Positions 46,101 through 57,560 of a stretch of DNA of 64,000 nt are shown one piece after another. The stretch covers positions 3,104,266 to 3,168,265 of the forward strand of contig KL647294.1 of the NCBI GenBank assembly GCA_000727475.1, given 5' to 3'. The position numbers and the translations under genes are program-made. Positions within the stretch are counted from its first letter, which is position 1, and the number at the start of each line of letters is the position of its first letter. The stretch is from Sarcocystis neurona. Taxonomy: Eukaryota > Apicomplexa > Conoidasida > Eucoccidiorida > Sarcocystidae. The notes beneath the pieces were generated by a model. It saw only the letters and a list, made by a program, of their open reading frames with translations, was not told where the DNA came from and made no database searches.

Positions 46101-49100
46101 GCTGCAGCAACAACGACCGATACGCGACAAAATTCGTTATAACAATGGAGTGAAGTGCGAATAAGCCCAGTGCGGTGCGCAGTAAAAGAGCAGCACTGAT
46201 AAAGCAAGTGAGTTCTGTAAAACATCAAACGGAAAGCACCAGGACTCGAGGAAAACTGCGAAGAGAGGAGCACCAGCAGGAATACACAGTAAGATATGAT
46301 GGGAGATGCCGCGTACAAGCGCTGGGTGGTACGAAGTCGAAGTCACGACTCGACTGAAGAGGCTGCAGAGGATACAGAGAAGATTCTCTTACAGGCTAAT
46401 GTAGGAGCGGCATACAAAACGGTCTATCAGACCGTCGTAGCACTACAAAAAAACTCCTACGCCAGAAAACACAGGAGCACTATTCGCGAAACAGTCCGTT
46501 TCAGCTGAACCGAAGCGTGTAGCAGAAAGTCATAACGGACCACGCGCGATAGACCATGTTCCCTTTCTCAAAAAAACATAAGTAACCCTCCACAGTCTTC
46601 GGAGAGGCATACAGCCGACTGCTACACATAGAGTGTGGCTCGACCCTTCCCAGCGGACGAAGCACTTGTCCAAAGCAGCCGCTGAGCTCAGCGAGTCTTG
46701 TCAATCAGCTGGATAGACCAGGTCTTATAAGGCAGTCTTCTGCCGGTCGACGTCGTCTTAGCTCCTGCTTTAAACGTCCGTGCCAGATCAGAAGAAAACG
46801 CACTCCATTACCTGCCACCTCAAGCCTGCCAAATGGCAAACCGTTCTGAGACTCACGCACCCGAATTCTCCACTCACTTCCGCATTCTATACACTGAGAA
46901 CCCCACAACTCGTGGAGCTATTGTCGTCAAGGAGTGCGGCCACAGGAGAACAGTAGGGTTAACAGGGGAAAAGAATCGCGTACAGGAAAGTATGCCTTCC
47001 AAAAGAGATGAGTCCATCAGAAAGGGTCGCAGTAGCTACGTGCCCCGGTGCAGCGCGTGGACACACACATGAGGAAACTGCTATTATCAACAAGCGTATC
47101 CGCACGAGTTTGCAGCCCATCCAAAGTACCCGTTTATTCCTCTACCGTTCCTTGTTCGACATCAGAAACGCTCGGCTATATACAGTCGGCAATGCGTCTG
47201 CGTAACACAGGTCGATCTTTCGCCACACCACCCACCCGTGTGTATACTAGTCACTGCGGGCACCAGACTAGCTAATTGTTCGACTGCAGAAAACAGTACA
47301 CGGCATGCGCGGCTTTCGACCACTTACGCCTGTGGGTCTTCAGTACGTGTACGTGTGCGTGTATTTATATATATTTATGCATATACGAGGAGAGAAACAC
47401 GAGACGAACACACGACGTCAAGACGATGAGGATGCGGTTCAACGCTGCATATCAAGCAGCAGCCAGGTCGACACACACGCGCACACATGCAGGGACTTTC
47501 ACACAATGTTGACGCGGAATTTCACACGCGCGCGTACGTAGAAGCCTCTGAAGCCGGCTGGCGCCGATCAAGACATAGAGCGACTTCATCGAAAAAGCAC
47601 TTCCTGCCGATTGTTGGGCAGCCTGCGTACCTGAAACACCCCCCATCCCTAGACCCACGCAGGGAGTGTGACGAATCTCTACAGCAAACCAGTTGCCCTT
47701 GGTCCACTATGTAGGTAAGAAACAGAGAAATAATATGCGATCCGTGCATCTATATTGAAGCCCCCACATATCCACACACACTGCCACAACAGAAATGACT
47801 AAGGCACATCCCCACCACGTTGTTACTGAGCGGAAAGCTGCAGCTGTTCACTGCAGAGCGAGCCTGCGCCTGCTGGAAAGAAACTAAGGAAGAATTGTCT
47901 CTCAGAGGAGAGAGAGCGTGAGATACGCGACATCTCTGCTGGACGTACGAGCCGCAAGGCGTTGGTGTCCCCAGTCCAGAACGTCGAGGAAGGACTGCTT
48001 CGCGAAGTTGGCCACGCTGGCCGGGGTGTGTGTCTCACTCAGTTTGTACAGTGTTCCTGCAATCGCCCACAACTACCAACACGTTCGCATACATAGAAAA
48101 GCATGTACGTCGGAGAGTGAATCGTACACCTGTATACGTACGTATGCACGCAAAGAGGTTCACACTCGTATACACTCGTCACGCGTTTATCGATTCACTT
48201 TGACGTGGAGGCTCAATGTCGCTCGCAGAAAATACGAACGCTCCTCGCTGCCGCGCGTGCAGATGCGATACCACTGTCGCCACCCTTACACCGGCAGGCG
48301 CACATCAACACGTATATGTGTACACGGGTATATGAAACAAGCAGACAAAGGCGAGCTGCAGTCACGTGTGCTGATCCGCGGCATAAAGTCCCTCGTCGTG
48401 ATGGATAGCTGCAGCATGAGGCACACAAGGCAACCGAGTCTCTCTTGCTACAGCAGTAAGTATGCCCCACATACAGCGTGGGGATGACACGCAGCATCAT
48501 CATGCTGCTGTATGACAGCACATCTATTTCCGTATGCGTTCTGTGACTGCCAGCCTGCGTTCCCAGAAATGATATACATAAGATCAGCTCTGCTGTCCCT
48601 CTGTACGGTGTGCGTACACCAGAGGGGGCACGGGACCCGTGCGCGTTTGCAAGGTTCTCTGTGCAGTGTACGGAAGGCACCAGAGAGGGCGGCGCATTGT
48701 TTACGGACGCATGCGTGTATACACCTACATACAAGAAGGACGCACTGCTTTACTTCTTAATCTCCCTCTCCACAGAATTACATACACACGAACACGTCTC
48801 TATGAACACACACACATGTATCTATACACGTACACCGGCGCAAACACAGAGCACGCTCCCGTGTGCCGTAAGCCAGAATGGAAAACGTTTCGTGTATCAT
48901 ATATGTTCTTCACGAAATGTGCTGCTGTACACTTGTGTACACAGACGTAAGTAGATAAGCAATCCTGTGTGATACTTCACACATATGGACAAATACATAC
49001 GTATACACCGAGATGACTAACCAGTCTTTCTCACCTGCAGTAAGTAAGGCACAGAAGACCCTAGCAGCGAACGTCGGCCAGTCATCCTCACTTCTTTCCA

Positions 49101-52100
49101 CCTCTAGCCACGGTTGAAAACTCTCTATGATTCCTGCGTCTTCATTAAAGAGATTGGGAAGAAACCAGAACTGAAAGCCGAAGAACCAGAAGAAGACGAA
49201 GAGTATCAGCCGCACCACGACCAGCACCAGCTGCGTAGACAGAGTCGCACGCGCACACAAGGAAGGCGGAGCTCTGACGCAGATACAGACCCATACGTAT
49301 GCGCACAAAGCTGTGATAAATACAAACGTATTGGCAGAAATGTAGATGTCCGTAGACGCACCTATCGATCCAGCTATCTGTATGCATATATCTTCAGTCT
49401 ACACACTTAAGTCTACACACGTGGAGGTATGTACGCAATGTGTCAACAGATATACACGAAGCAAATGCGCAGTATGTGTACCCACCGACGCCTTTAGAAT
49501 GTGAAATTCTCACAGTCATTCATGTGAGGAATGTGCGGAGAGACACTCGTGAGCAATCCTCAACAGAGTCGCCGCCAGGACTAATTCGCCTGCTCCATAA
49601 AAGTACACCCGGAAGCCGAGCGAGCTTCTGGTGCCGCAGTGACTGACCAAAAAAAAGGCAAGGAAAACTGCACAGAAATACCTCAAGGCTAACGTCTTGA
49701 GCACACCCACCCACTCATATATACATATATATGTGTATATATTTTCTCTGCGTACCTGTACGAACGCACAAGTGTGGGTCTACGCGCGTGCATACACACA
49801 GGTGCGTATCCAATCGGATGTGGAAATACATACGTACCTAGGCCTGTGCATGTTGCGACACGGGCAGACATATATGCCAAAAGCACGAAGCAAGTGAACG
49901 GTACGTAGTGAGACGAAACAGCGACGCGGCAGTCATAAGCCAAAAAAAAACTCGCACGCAAAATATTATGCATATAGATGCATATATGTGCATGTATATC
50001 CACGTACTATTGTGTGTCTGTGTGTGTGTGCGTGTGAGGGAGAAAAGAGGACGAAAATTAAGTCGTCCCAAGTAGAAGGAGAATCAGAAACAACTAGAAA
50101 ACGCCCGCTTCCGGTGTACGTACACTCACCCCGCACACACGGCTTGAACGGAAGCGAAAGCTGCGCCCTGCGAGTACGCTACGTAAAAGTACGTATTGCA
50201 TCAAGCCCTCCCTATCTACTGAAGACAGTTTGGACGCTCGTGTACTGTCACAAATTTTCCAGTGTCGACAGACTTCCCAGCACCCGCTTGTGCACATTTC
50301 CTACTCTTTTCTACAGACAGACGCGCGTTCAGGAGGAAAAGCCGGACTTACGAGAAAAGTGAGGAGGATCACAGAAAGATACCAAACCGCCACCTTCAGC
50401 CGCAGGGGCCACGCCGGAAACATGCACACGCACTGCAGCGCAGCAGAAGAGCACGCAACGAGCGCAGACTCACACGTTCCCGCGTTGTGGACACGTGTAA
50501 ACTCTGTGTATGCACCTGAGCGTGCAAGCAGGTGCAACACATTAAAAATGAGGGCAGCCGGGTAGAGAGGCATATACCGTTGCACACGTGTAGCAACTTG
50601 GACGCCTGCAGGACAGGCACTTTAGAAAAAGAGAGGCGCAATAGTGGTGGCGTGTCTCCTACCCACGTGAACGGCACCACGTGCTACAGCGTACTGTCAC
50701 TGCAACCGTGTATACACGCGCTGGTGGCGCTAATATATATATATATAGATCTGGATGCGCCCAAGGCTGTATTCACGCATGAGGCGAGATCGCCATTATT
50801 CTTTAGGGGACCCATCCTGTTTTGTTTTCCAGATGTTTCTCTTTGCATTTGCGATACAGTTCCAGCAGCAGCGTACGGGCACCAGCACACATTAGCAGCA
50901 GCAGACCACCAGAAAACCAGCAGGCACGGCGCACAACCCCAGCAGCAGTGTTCAGCGCTAATGCACGCCATGTCGCGGCAGCAGCGCGCATAATCGCAGC
51001 ACAAAGCTAGCCGCCCCACGACAGCGACAGAAGTGATACTGCATCTGAATGGGCAAGGCGCCGGCTGCAGCCTAGCAAGAGGTGGGTTGTATTTCTGTCC
51101 CAGGTTTCTTTGTCTGCGCGCTGCATGGTCGTGAATCTGCGGTATAGCATCACGAGGGGGAGAACACTACGATACGCACGGCACCAGCACTGCCGTATGA
51201 CGGCGGCAGCCGTGTACAACAGCACAGCACCGGCAGCAGAGGAATCGCATCTGCGTGACAGCGGCAGCTACACCCGTCAACTACCGGTGGTACCAGATTC
51301 GCCAGCGCACACACGGTTTTCCTGCGCGTGTGCCGTGGTGCAAGGAGCAGCTGGAGAGGCTCACCTGTCTTCACGACACACAGACAGAGATAGAAACGTC
51401 CACTGACACAAGCGCACCCACTAGGAAACAAAAAATTCAAAGACAGTAGACGTCAGCAACACATCTCTGCCTGCAGACGGGCTCCAGAAGACAGGCACCG
51501 ATACACGGCAATCCGAGCGTGCGTGGCATGTACAAGTGTAAACCAGTCAATTTACCTGTGCCCCTCCACGCGTTTCTACACGCATCGATATTTCAGCGCA
51601 CGCAGAGATACGCAGAAATGTACACACTTTTAACTCTCTCCATGCGTAACATACATATCCATATATATGCGCGTGTGTGTGGCGGCGGTGCCCCGCTGTA
51701 CACATACACATACGCGTACGTACATATGGATCGGTGCAACATTACGCAGTACAGACTTCATCGAGTACGCGGCCCAGTCGCCACCTGCGTTATGCGGTCA
51801 CACATACACTAGAAAATCACGTCTCATAAGAACGTGGTTCCGTCCAGGGCTGCGCGAGTCCACGCCATCGGTACCGGAGAACTGGGCGGGGACGAATACT
51901 GTTGCGCCAGGGCTTCGACAATGACGCGTGGGCACGCACAGACGCATCGATGCATGAACAGTCGTAACGAGGTGGACTGCAGAAGCATCCGCTTCTTCGA
52001 AAAAGGAAAAATTAACCGGGCCCACAAGCAGCTGACAACGGATCAGATACCCCAAATCAGTTCCACCAGAACGCAGGACTTGAACACTTTACCACCTCGT

Positions 52101-55100
52101 GTGTACGCGCGTGCGCATTATTCTAGGCAAGTCCGTGAATACCTCCCACGCCTGTACATATCTGTACACTTCGCCGTCGTCTCCCGTGTCTACGCATTTG
52201 TAAGCACGTCCCCTTTATACCATATCATGTACAAGCGTGTTCGCTTCCTTAACATACGGATGTGACGCTAACCTACACCCATACACGTGTCGGTAGACAG
52301 GACTGGAGGGAAACACGTGTGACTTTGTGCCTGTGCGTGTGCCAACATATACGAGTCTTGAAATGCGCGGAAACCACAGCCATACGCATCTATGTCTGGA
52401 TGCTCGCGCATCAGCTATACACTTGTACATGTCAATATGTACAGACGCGCACAGAGAACGTGCGTGCGAGTATACAGAACCTACGCGTACGCAGACAGGT
52501 GGACTGAGAAGGTGTGGGAAACCCACCGCTGCCGAACCCCCGGCATCGACGGACGGTTAGCAGCAGATGACTTATCACAAGAAAAAGCATGCGGCGCACT
52601 CACCAGCACGGCTGCTATGACGCAGAACAGCAAGAAATGCTGCCAGGACTTGGAACCTTCGTACACAACAACGTAAAAAGACTGAGGGTCGAAGTTTTGC
52701 CGCGTGGTCATCGCCAGTCGCTTCGGCCACTTCGGGCGCTTATCTGCAGCAGCCAAAGAAGCGAGAGAAACGCAGGAGGCAACTGCAGCAGATCCGACAA
52801 GTGTCGGGACAGCAGCAACGAGGACGCCACCACCCGCAACCGCAGCAGCAAGGTAGCTCTCACCAGCCACAGCAGCAGCAGCAGAGTCTCTGCGGTCCCC
52901 AGCAGCAGCAACGATCTCCTAATAAGCAACAGCAACAGAGTGTTCGACGGCAGAGGTAACAGAGCCCTCACCACCAGCACCAGCAAAAGATAATTTGTGT
53001 GTTCTTCACGTTTACCCGCGTAGATGTGGCATGCGGGAAGCGGCATATCTGCATATCTTCACGTATATTACGACGTCGGTATATCACACGTGTTCCCGTG
53101 TCTGACTACGTGTCTTTATATGTATCCTGTACATCCACATATATATATATATATAAGTACACATCTGTATGTATGTAATTGGCACTAGCAGACAGGTACT
53201 GCACCGTCGGAAAACCACCGACGTATCGTCAAAGCTTCGCTCCACATGTATATTTACATATATATATATACATACGAAAGAGTGTACAACAGCGACTACA
53301 AGCAGACCTCTTGAAATGAACCAAATGTTTGTCAACCGCGTGTCACTTGCGTCTCTTATACTTAAAACGTCCACAGTCACGACCACATACATATGCACAC
53401 ACGCACGTAAATATACATATACATACATATATATACTCGTTTCATAAGGCGTGGTACAACACACGTTCCTTTCCAACATATATCCGTGGATACAAGCAGA
53501 GGCACGAATGTGTATGGTCGTGTGTTTCCACGAGTCAGACAAAGACCGTCCCTCGAGTAGCTCTGTCAAAACGAAACTAAACACTGGCCTGTGAGACTGC
53601 GTTGCGTCGCACAAGTCTTCCACAGAGACCAAGAATTATCAATGCATACATACACACACAGACGGCTGCGCACGTGTGCAACATGTAGCAACACGCTCAT
53701 GCTTCTACACAAACAAAACGTTGGCAGAGGGACACCTTTATCAAAAAGCAGCACCTCGCTGCTGTTGCGAGAGACCCTCTGCTATCTATATGAACTCAGC
53801 GTCCACGTGAGTAGACACGCTCTGGTAAACACGCATACACATTAATATGCACACGCGCACATGTATACACAGATGCGCATGCAAAAATATATACAAATAT
53901 ATATCAACATGCGCATACGCATACATATATATATATGTATATAAGTGTGTACGTAGACGTACGTGTGTGGACACACACACTCTAAGAGAAAGCGAAGACG
54001 ACAATGGAGGAAGAACGCATGCTGCGAATAGTTCCATCTCTGCTGTGAACAGCTGCCGCCGCGCGGCGCTTGCAGTCCTTGCTACGCAACCAGATGGATA
54101 GGTTTACAACTACGTGAAAGGTACACAGCAGCGAGGTGCGCACACACCCAGGGACCGAGACAGGGCCTCGGGCAGCATTCAGGAGGACGCACTGCTGTCC
54201 ACTCGAGAGCAGAATCGAGCACGCGCACACACACATACACATACACACGCACGCAGACACATACACACAAGCAAGTAGCGGCGGAGGTCTACGTAAAGCC
54301 CCCTCCTTTTCTTCCACCGCGGTGCTGCTGCAGTCTTCTGACTCACACCGGCCCTCCTCGTCCTGCTCAATAACGCCGTCGATCTGCACAGAGCAAGCAG
54401 CACAGCGACAGGAAGTGCCTCCCACGTTCAAGCAGGGAAGAGAGAAGAGAACAACAGTGTTGCACCGTTTTGTACTTGAACGTCCACAACAAACGTACAC
54501 GCTACTCAATCAGGCAAAAGTAGTCTTTTCATCTTCCACGCATTGTGTGTACACCGCAACATCTACGGAGAAGAGGCAGGGAGAGTCTCCCCGAAAAACA
54601 GGCAACAGTGATGATCATCCCGTTCTCTTTGGTGTGTACGAGTAGAAGACACACGAATACCCACATATATACATATATTTGCAGAGAGAAAGAGACAGAC
54701 AGAAAAAGGCAGCCAGGTACACCTGTCGCTAGAGTGTGGCGTCGTCCAACAAGCGTGTACATATAGACGCGGGATAGTGACGCAAGAAAGAAATTTTGTA
54801 GCAAGAAGGAAGAGAATCGTACACAGACAGACAGACGGAGACACAGACGACTTTCTGGCTGCGAGCAGGAGAAGAAGCGAAGAAGAACAGAAGGGACGTC
54901 AGGTGGTTTTCGCCCTATACAAAGAGAGAGCGTCAAAAGATAAACCCCCACGCAAAAGCGAATTTGCAAGCCTGTCCGCTTTTCTACTGAAGGACACGAC
55001 AAATGCAGATCCCCAGTCTCATCACACACGTGGCCAGCACCTCCTCCGTTGTTTCTTCCTGAAGTCTCTTCTTCGCAAGTTTTCGTCTTCCTCTGCCTTC

Positions 55101-57560
55101 TTTTCCCTTTTTTCTCTTCGTCGCCTTCCTTTTCACGAGCCTCCCGTCCGCTTCCGCTCGCGTCCCTCTTGGCCTCGTTTTTCTCGTAATCTTCCCACGT
55201 TTCCCTTTCTCTCCTCTTCTCTTCTACTGCCTGCTCTGTCTGTGCCTTTCGTCTGCAGCGTCCGTTCGTCCCCGCCCTCCCTCTTCGTAATCTTCCCCGG
55301 TGCATCTGCTTCTTCTCCGCAGTCTCACCGGCTTGTACTGGGCTCTGTACATGAACCGGAAGCGAATGAGTCGGTCACAGAACTGAATCGCATCCTGCGG
55401 CGTCTCGAGTGGCTGGCCGTCGAGCGCTTCTGCGTGCTTCTTCTGCAGCATTTCTTTGTTGTCCATCACCCAGGCGAAAAGGTCTTCTCCTCGACAGTAA
55501 AACACTGCCCTTTTCCCTACCTTACACAACAGAACACGGGAGCCGCAGACACACTCCGCGACAGATGGTAGAAACGACAGGAGCATCACGCAGACACGTG
55601 CTAACAAAGCCGCCGTCAAACGGCGCGAGAAAAAAGTAAATCAATTACCTTCCACCAAGCAAAAGACACACGCATACTGAAAGACCAACACGGCGAGGGT
55701 ATAGACCGACACTGAGACGGGTATTTGTGTGAAGGTGGAAGCTGCAGGCTTCTCCGTGACTCTATACAGCAGCCCACCCAGACGCACGTGGCTTCTTCCA
55801 AAGAGTAACACCAAAACAGCAAACACACCGCATGAAGAAGGTTTGGAAAAGAAGGTTTCTATGGAGCAGCTTGCTTTGTCCTTCGCCTCTGAGTTTACGG
55901 CGTCTACTCATACCGCCGCACGGCAGGCCGACAGGCTTACGTAGCGGCGACAGCAATGAAGACGACGCAGACAGCGGCACGTGCGTGCGTAGGCCATGTA
56001 CGCGCAAACACATACAAATGCAGCAGCAAACAGGAGTTACACGCATCCAGACGTACTTCTCTGACCGACACGTGCAGCAGAAGCAGAAGCGGCAGCAGCA
56101 GACGCTGCATCTTTCCTTCGACGGAAGAAGTAACTGCCCTACCGTCATCACACCGCAGTGTGATGACGTAAGTATGAATGTCCACACGTAAAAAAAAACC
56201 CACACCAACAAGTGCGACGAGACACACGCACGTGCAACTGTTTGGCCGTGTAGAACGACCTACATATGTGGCGACACCTAGGCGACACCGCTGCCGCAGA
56301 ACCTGTGGAGGTGCACTCTACTCCTAAGCGAGTCCACAGACACACACAAACGAGGTGCTCAAAACTATACAACACACGCATGCAGATCTCCAGCGCAGCT
56401 CCGCGTCGAGGTGTCCACGGGGACACGTATGCACACGGTCAGGAGGCATACCCGCACGTCCTATCTGTGTACACCCCGAAGCGCGATACGCACAACTCGC
56501 GCAGCAGCAGCAGTTGCGCGGGAAAAGAAACCCCCTACCTCTGCAGCAGTTTTGAAGCGAACTGAGCCGTTGAGGATGGCGTCCATAACACGCGCCAGCG
56601 CATCCGTCGTCTTCTTCTGTAACACGTCCACACACACACACACAAGCGCATGCAAAGATGCTAACGCAGTGGAATACATCTATGGTCACACTGGCGGGCA
56701 CTTCAAGATTTACAGTTATATGCCCACAACTACACTTCTTTTCCCCTCTCTCTTTCTGTGCCCCGCTGGAGGCCAACCGTATGTAAAGTTAGATGACCCT
56801 AAGTTGTGGACGAGTCCCTCGACGACGCGACACTCACTCATTCTCGTGTCTACAAACGACATACGCGCAGATGTGTAGACATGGCGTGGTGGTGTCTGCA
56901 GGCAAAAGAACGTACATACATGGATCGGCGGCGTGGACGGTGGTGGAACTCCAGACTCCCTGAATACGCAACGTGTTCACGTGCGTTTACCCGTCGGGTC
57001 TCGTTTTTCTTCAACGCCCAAACAACACCTGTGCGTCTACTTTATATATATACATACGCGTGTACGGACGTCGTCTCTGCGAGAAACGCCTGCATGTGTG
57101 GGCGCCGATCCTGGTGTCTACGCGTAGGTAAACGCGTATATCTACAATATATATGTGGAACGAAATAGGGGTTCTCGTGCAAGCGCACGTAGAGGTGAGT
57201 AAGCTAGTCACTCTTCAAAAGCACATGCTTCACCGTATACAAAGAGCTAGATATTCACCAGCCTGGGTGTCTGCCTGCAGGTAGACTGCGCCTATTTGAG
57301 TACCCGGGGACGGGCCCTGTGCGTCACTGCACACAGCCCATCGGGGAAAACTGGCCTGTCTTGTACAGGCGGCCGAGAATGCGGGTGAAATACACCTCTG
57401 TGTCCTCAGGCACATTTTCTTCGAGAAACGCGGAAAACAGCGCTAGACGAACTGCGTGCAACGCTCGCCTCCCCCCGCACGCAGGTGGAGCGGAAGGCGC
57501 TCCTCACGTGAGCGTTCCACGCCACGTCGCGCGTTTTACCTGCGAAGTGCCGGCCCTCAT
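43126..57560 (-). CDS. SEC62: Sec62, ER protein translocation subunit (9 exons over 14.4 kb)
   Basis: Membrane subunit of the Sec62/Sec63 complex that drives post-translational import through Sec61 at the ER. Minus-strand exons: 57540-57560, 56539-56616, 55329-55520, 52604-52738, 50352-50432, 49035-49230, 45961-46101, 44026-44054, 43126-43242; total 990 nt, 330 codons, phases consistent. Family features: N-terminal cytosolic domain (AILNGSVRFKTAAEVGKR, AVFYCRGEDLFAWV, FCDRLIRFRFMYRAQY); WPKRL before TM1 (QSFYVVVYEGS then FLLFCVIAAVL); FPAWPLRLKVAVWYLSVILL into TM2; the hallmark FWFLPNLFNEDAGIIESFQP; a Gly/Glu-rich acidic segment; and a basic end (EAEQKRKKRKS). The length, about 329 aa, is normal. 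The 29-nt exon is needed to restore frame. Uncertain points: the start exon (21 nt), and whether exon 4 begins at 52738 or 52743, the latter requiring an extra mini-exon. Convergent with the zinc-ribbon gene, 342 bp apart. Confidence 0.88.
44107..44130. repeat. TA dinucleotide repeat
   Basis: AT-alternating run in the Sec62 intron between the 141-nt and 29-nt exons, about 50 bp upstream (in transcript sense) of the 29-nt exon acceptor. Confidence 0.85.
45157..45182. repeat. TA dinucleotide repeat
   Basis: Alternating AT run broken by one C, in the same Sec62 intron as the repeat at 44.1 kb. Confidence 0.85.
50731..50748. repeat. TA dinucleotide repeat
   Basis: Alternating AT run in the Sec62 intron between the two transmembrane exons. 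Confidence 0.85.
52860..52975. repeat. CAG/CTG trinucleotide-rich tract
   Basis: Dense imperfect CAG units on the plus strand (CTG in Sec62 transcript sense), lying about 120-240 bp upstream of the acceptor of the first transmembrane exon. It opens long Gln/Ser or Leu frames by composition alone; I read it as intronic low complexity rather than coding. Confidence 0.6.
53138..53156. repeat. TA dinucleotide repeat
   Basis: Alternating AT run in a Sec62 intron; related runs follow near 53256 and 53923. Confidence 0.85.
53923..53943. repeat. TA dinucleotide repeat
   Basis: Alternating AT run in the same Sec62 intron, flanked by CA/TG-rich sequence. Confidence 0.85.
54216..54275. repeat. CA-rich repeat
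   Basis: Imperfect CACA/CGCA/TACA units over about 60 bp in a Sec62 intron. Confidence 0.75.
55040..55320. repeat. Polypyrimidine/polypurine strand-asymmetric tract
   Basis: About 280 bp almost entirely C and T on the plus strand, hence A and G in Sec62 transcript sense, starting right after the donor of the 192-nt exon. It opens long Lys/Glu/Arg frames on the minus strand (for example EEKRRERETWEDYEKNEAK), which I treat as composition-driven unless a transcript shows otherwise. Confidence 0.6.

Noticed and set aside
52708..52993. Gln/Ser/Asn-rich plus frame from CAG repeats
   Set aside because: Trinucleotide composition keeps all frames open; it partly overlaps the conserved Sec62 transmembrane exon in antisense.
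54529..55571. Minus 258-codon and plus 264-codon ORFs
   Set aside because: They arise from the purine/pyrimidine tract in a Sec62 intron; the plus frame also runs antisense through the conserved Sec62 exon at 55329-55520.
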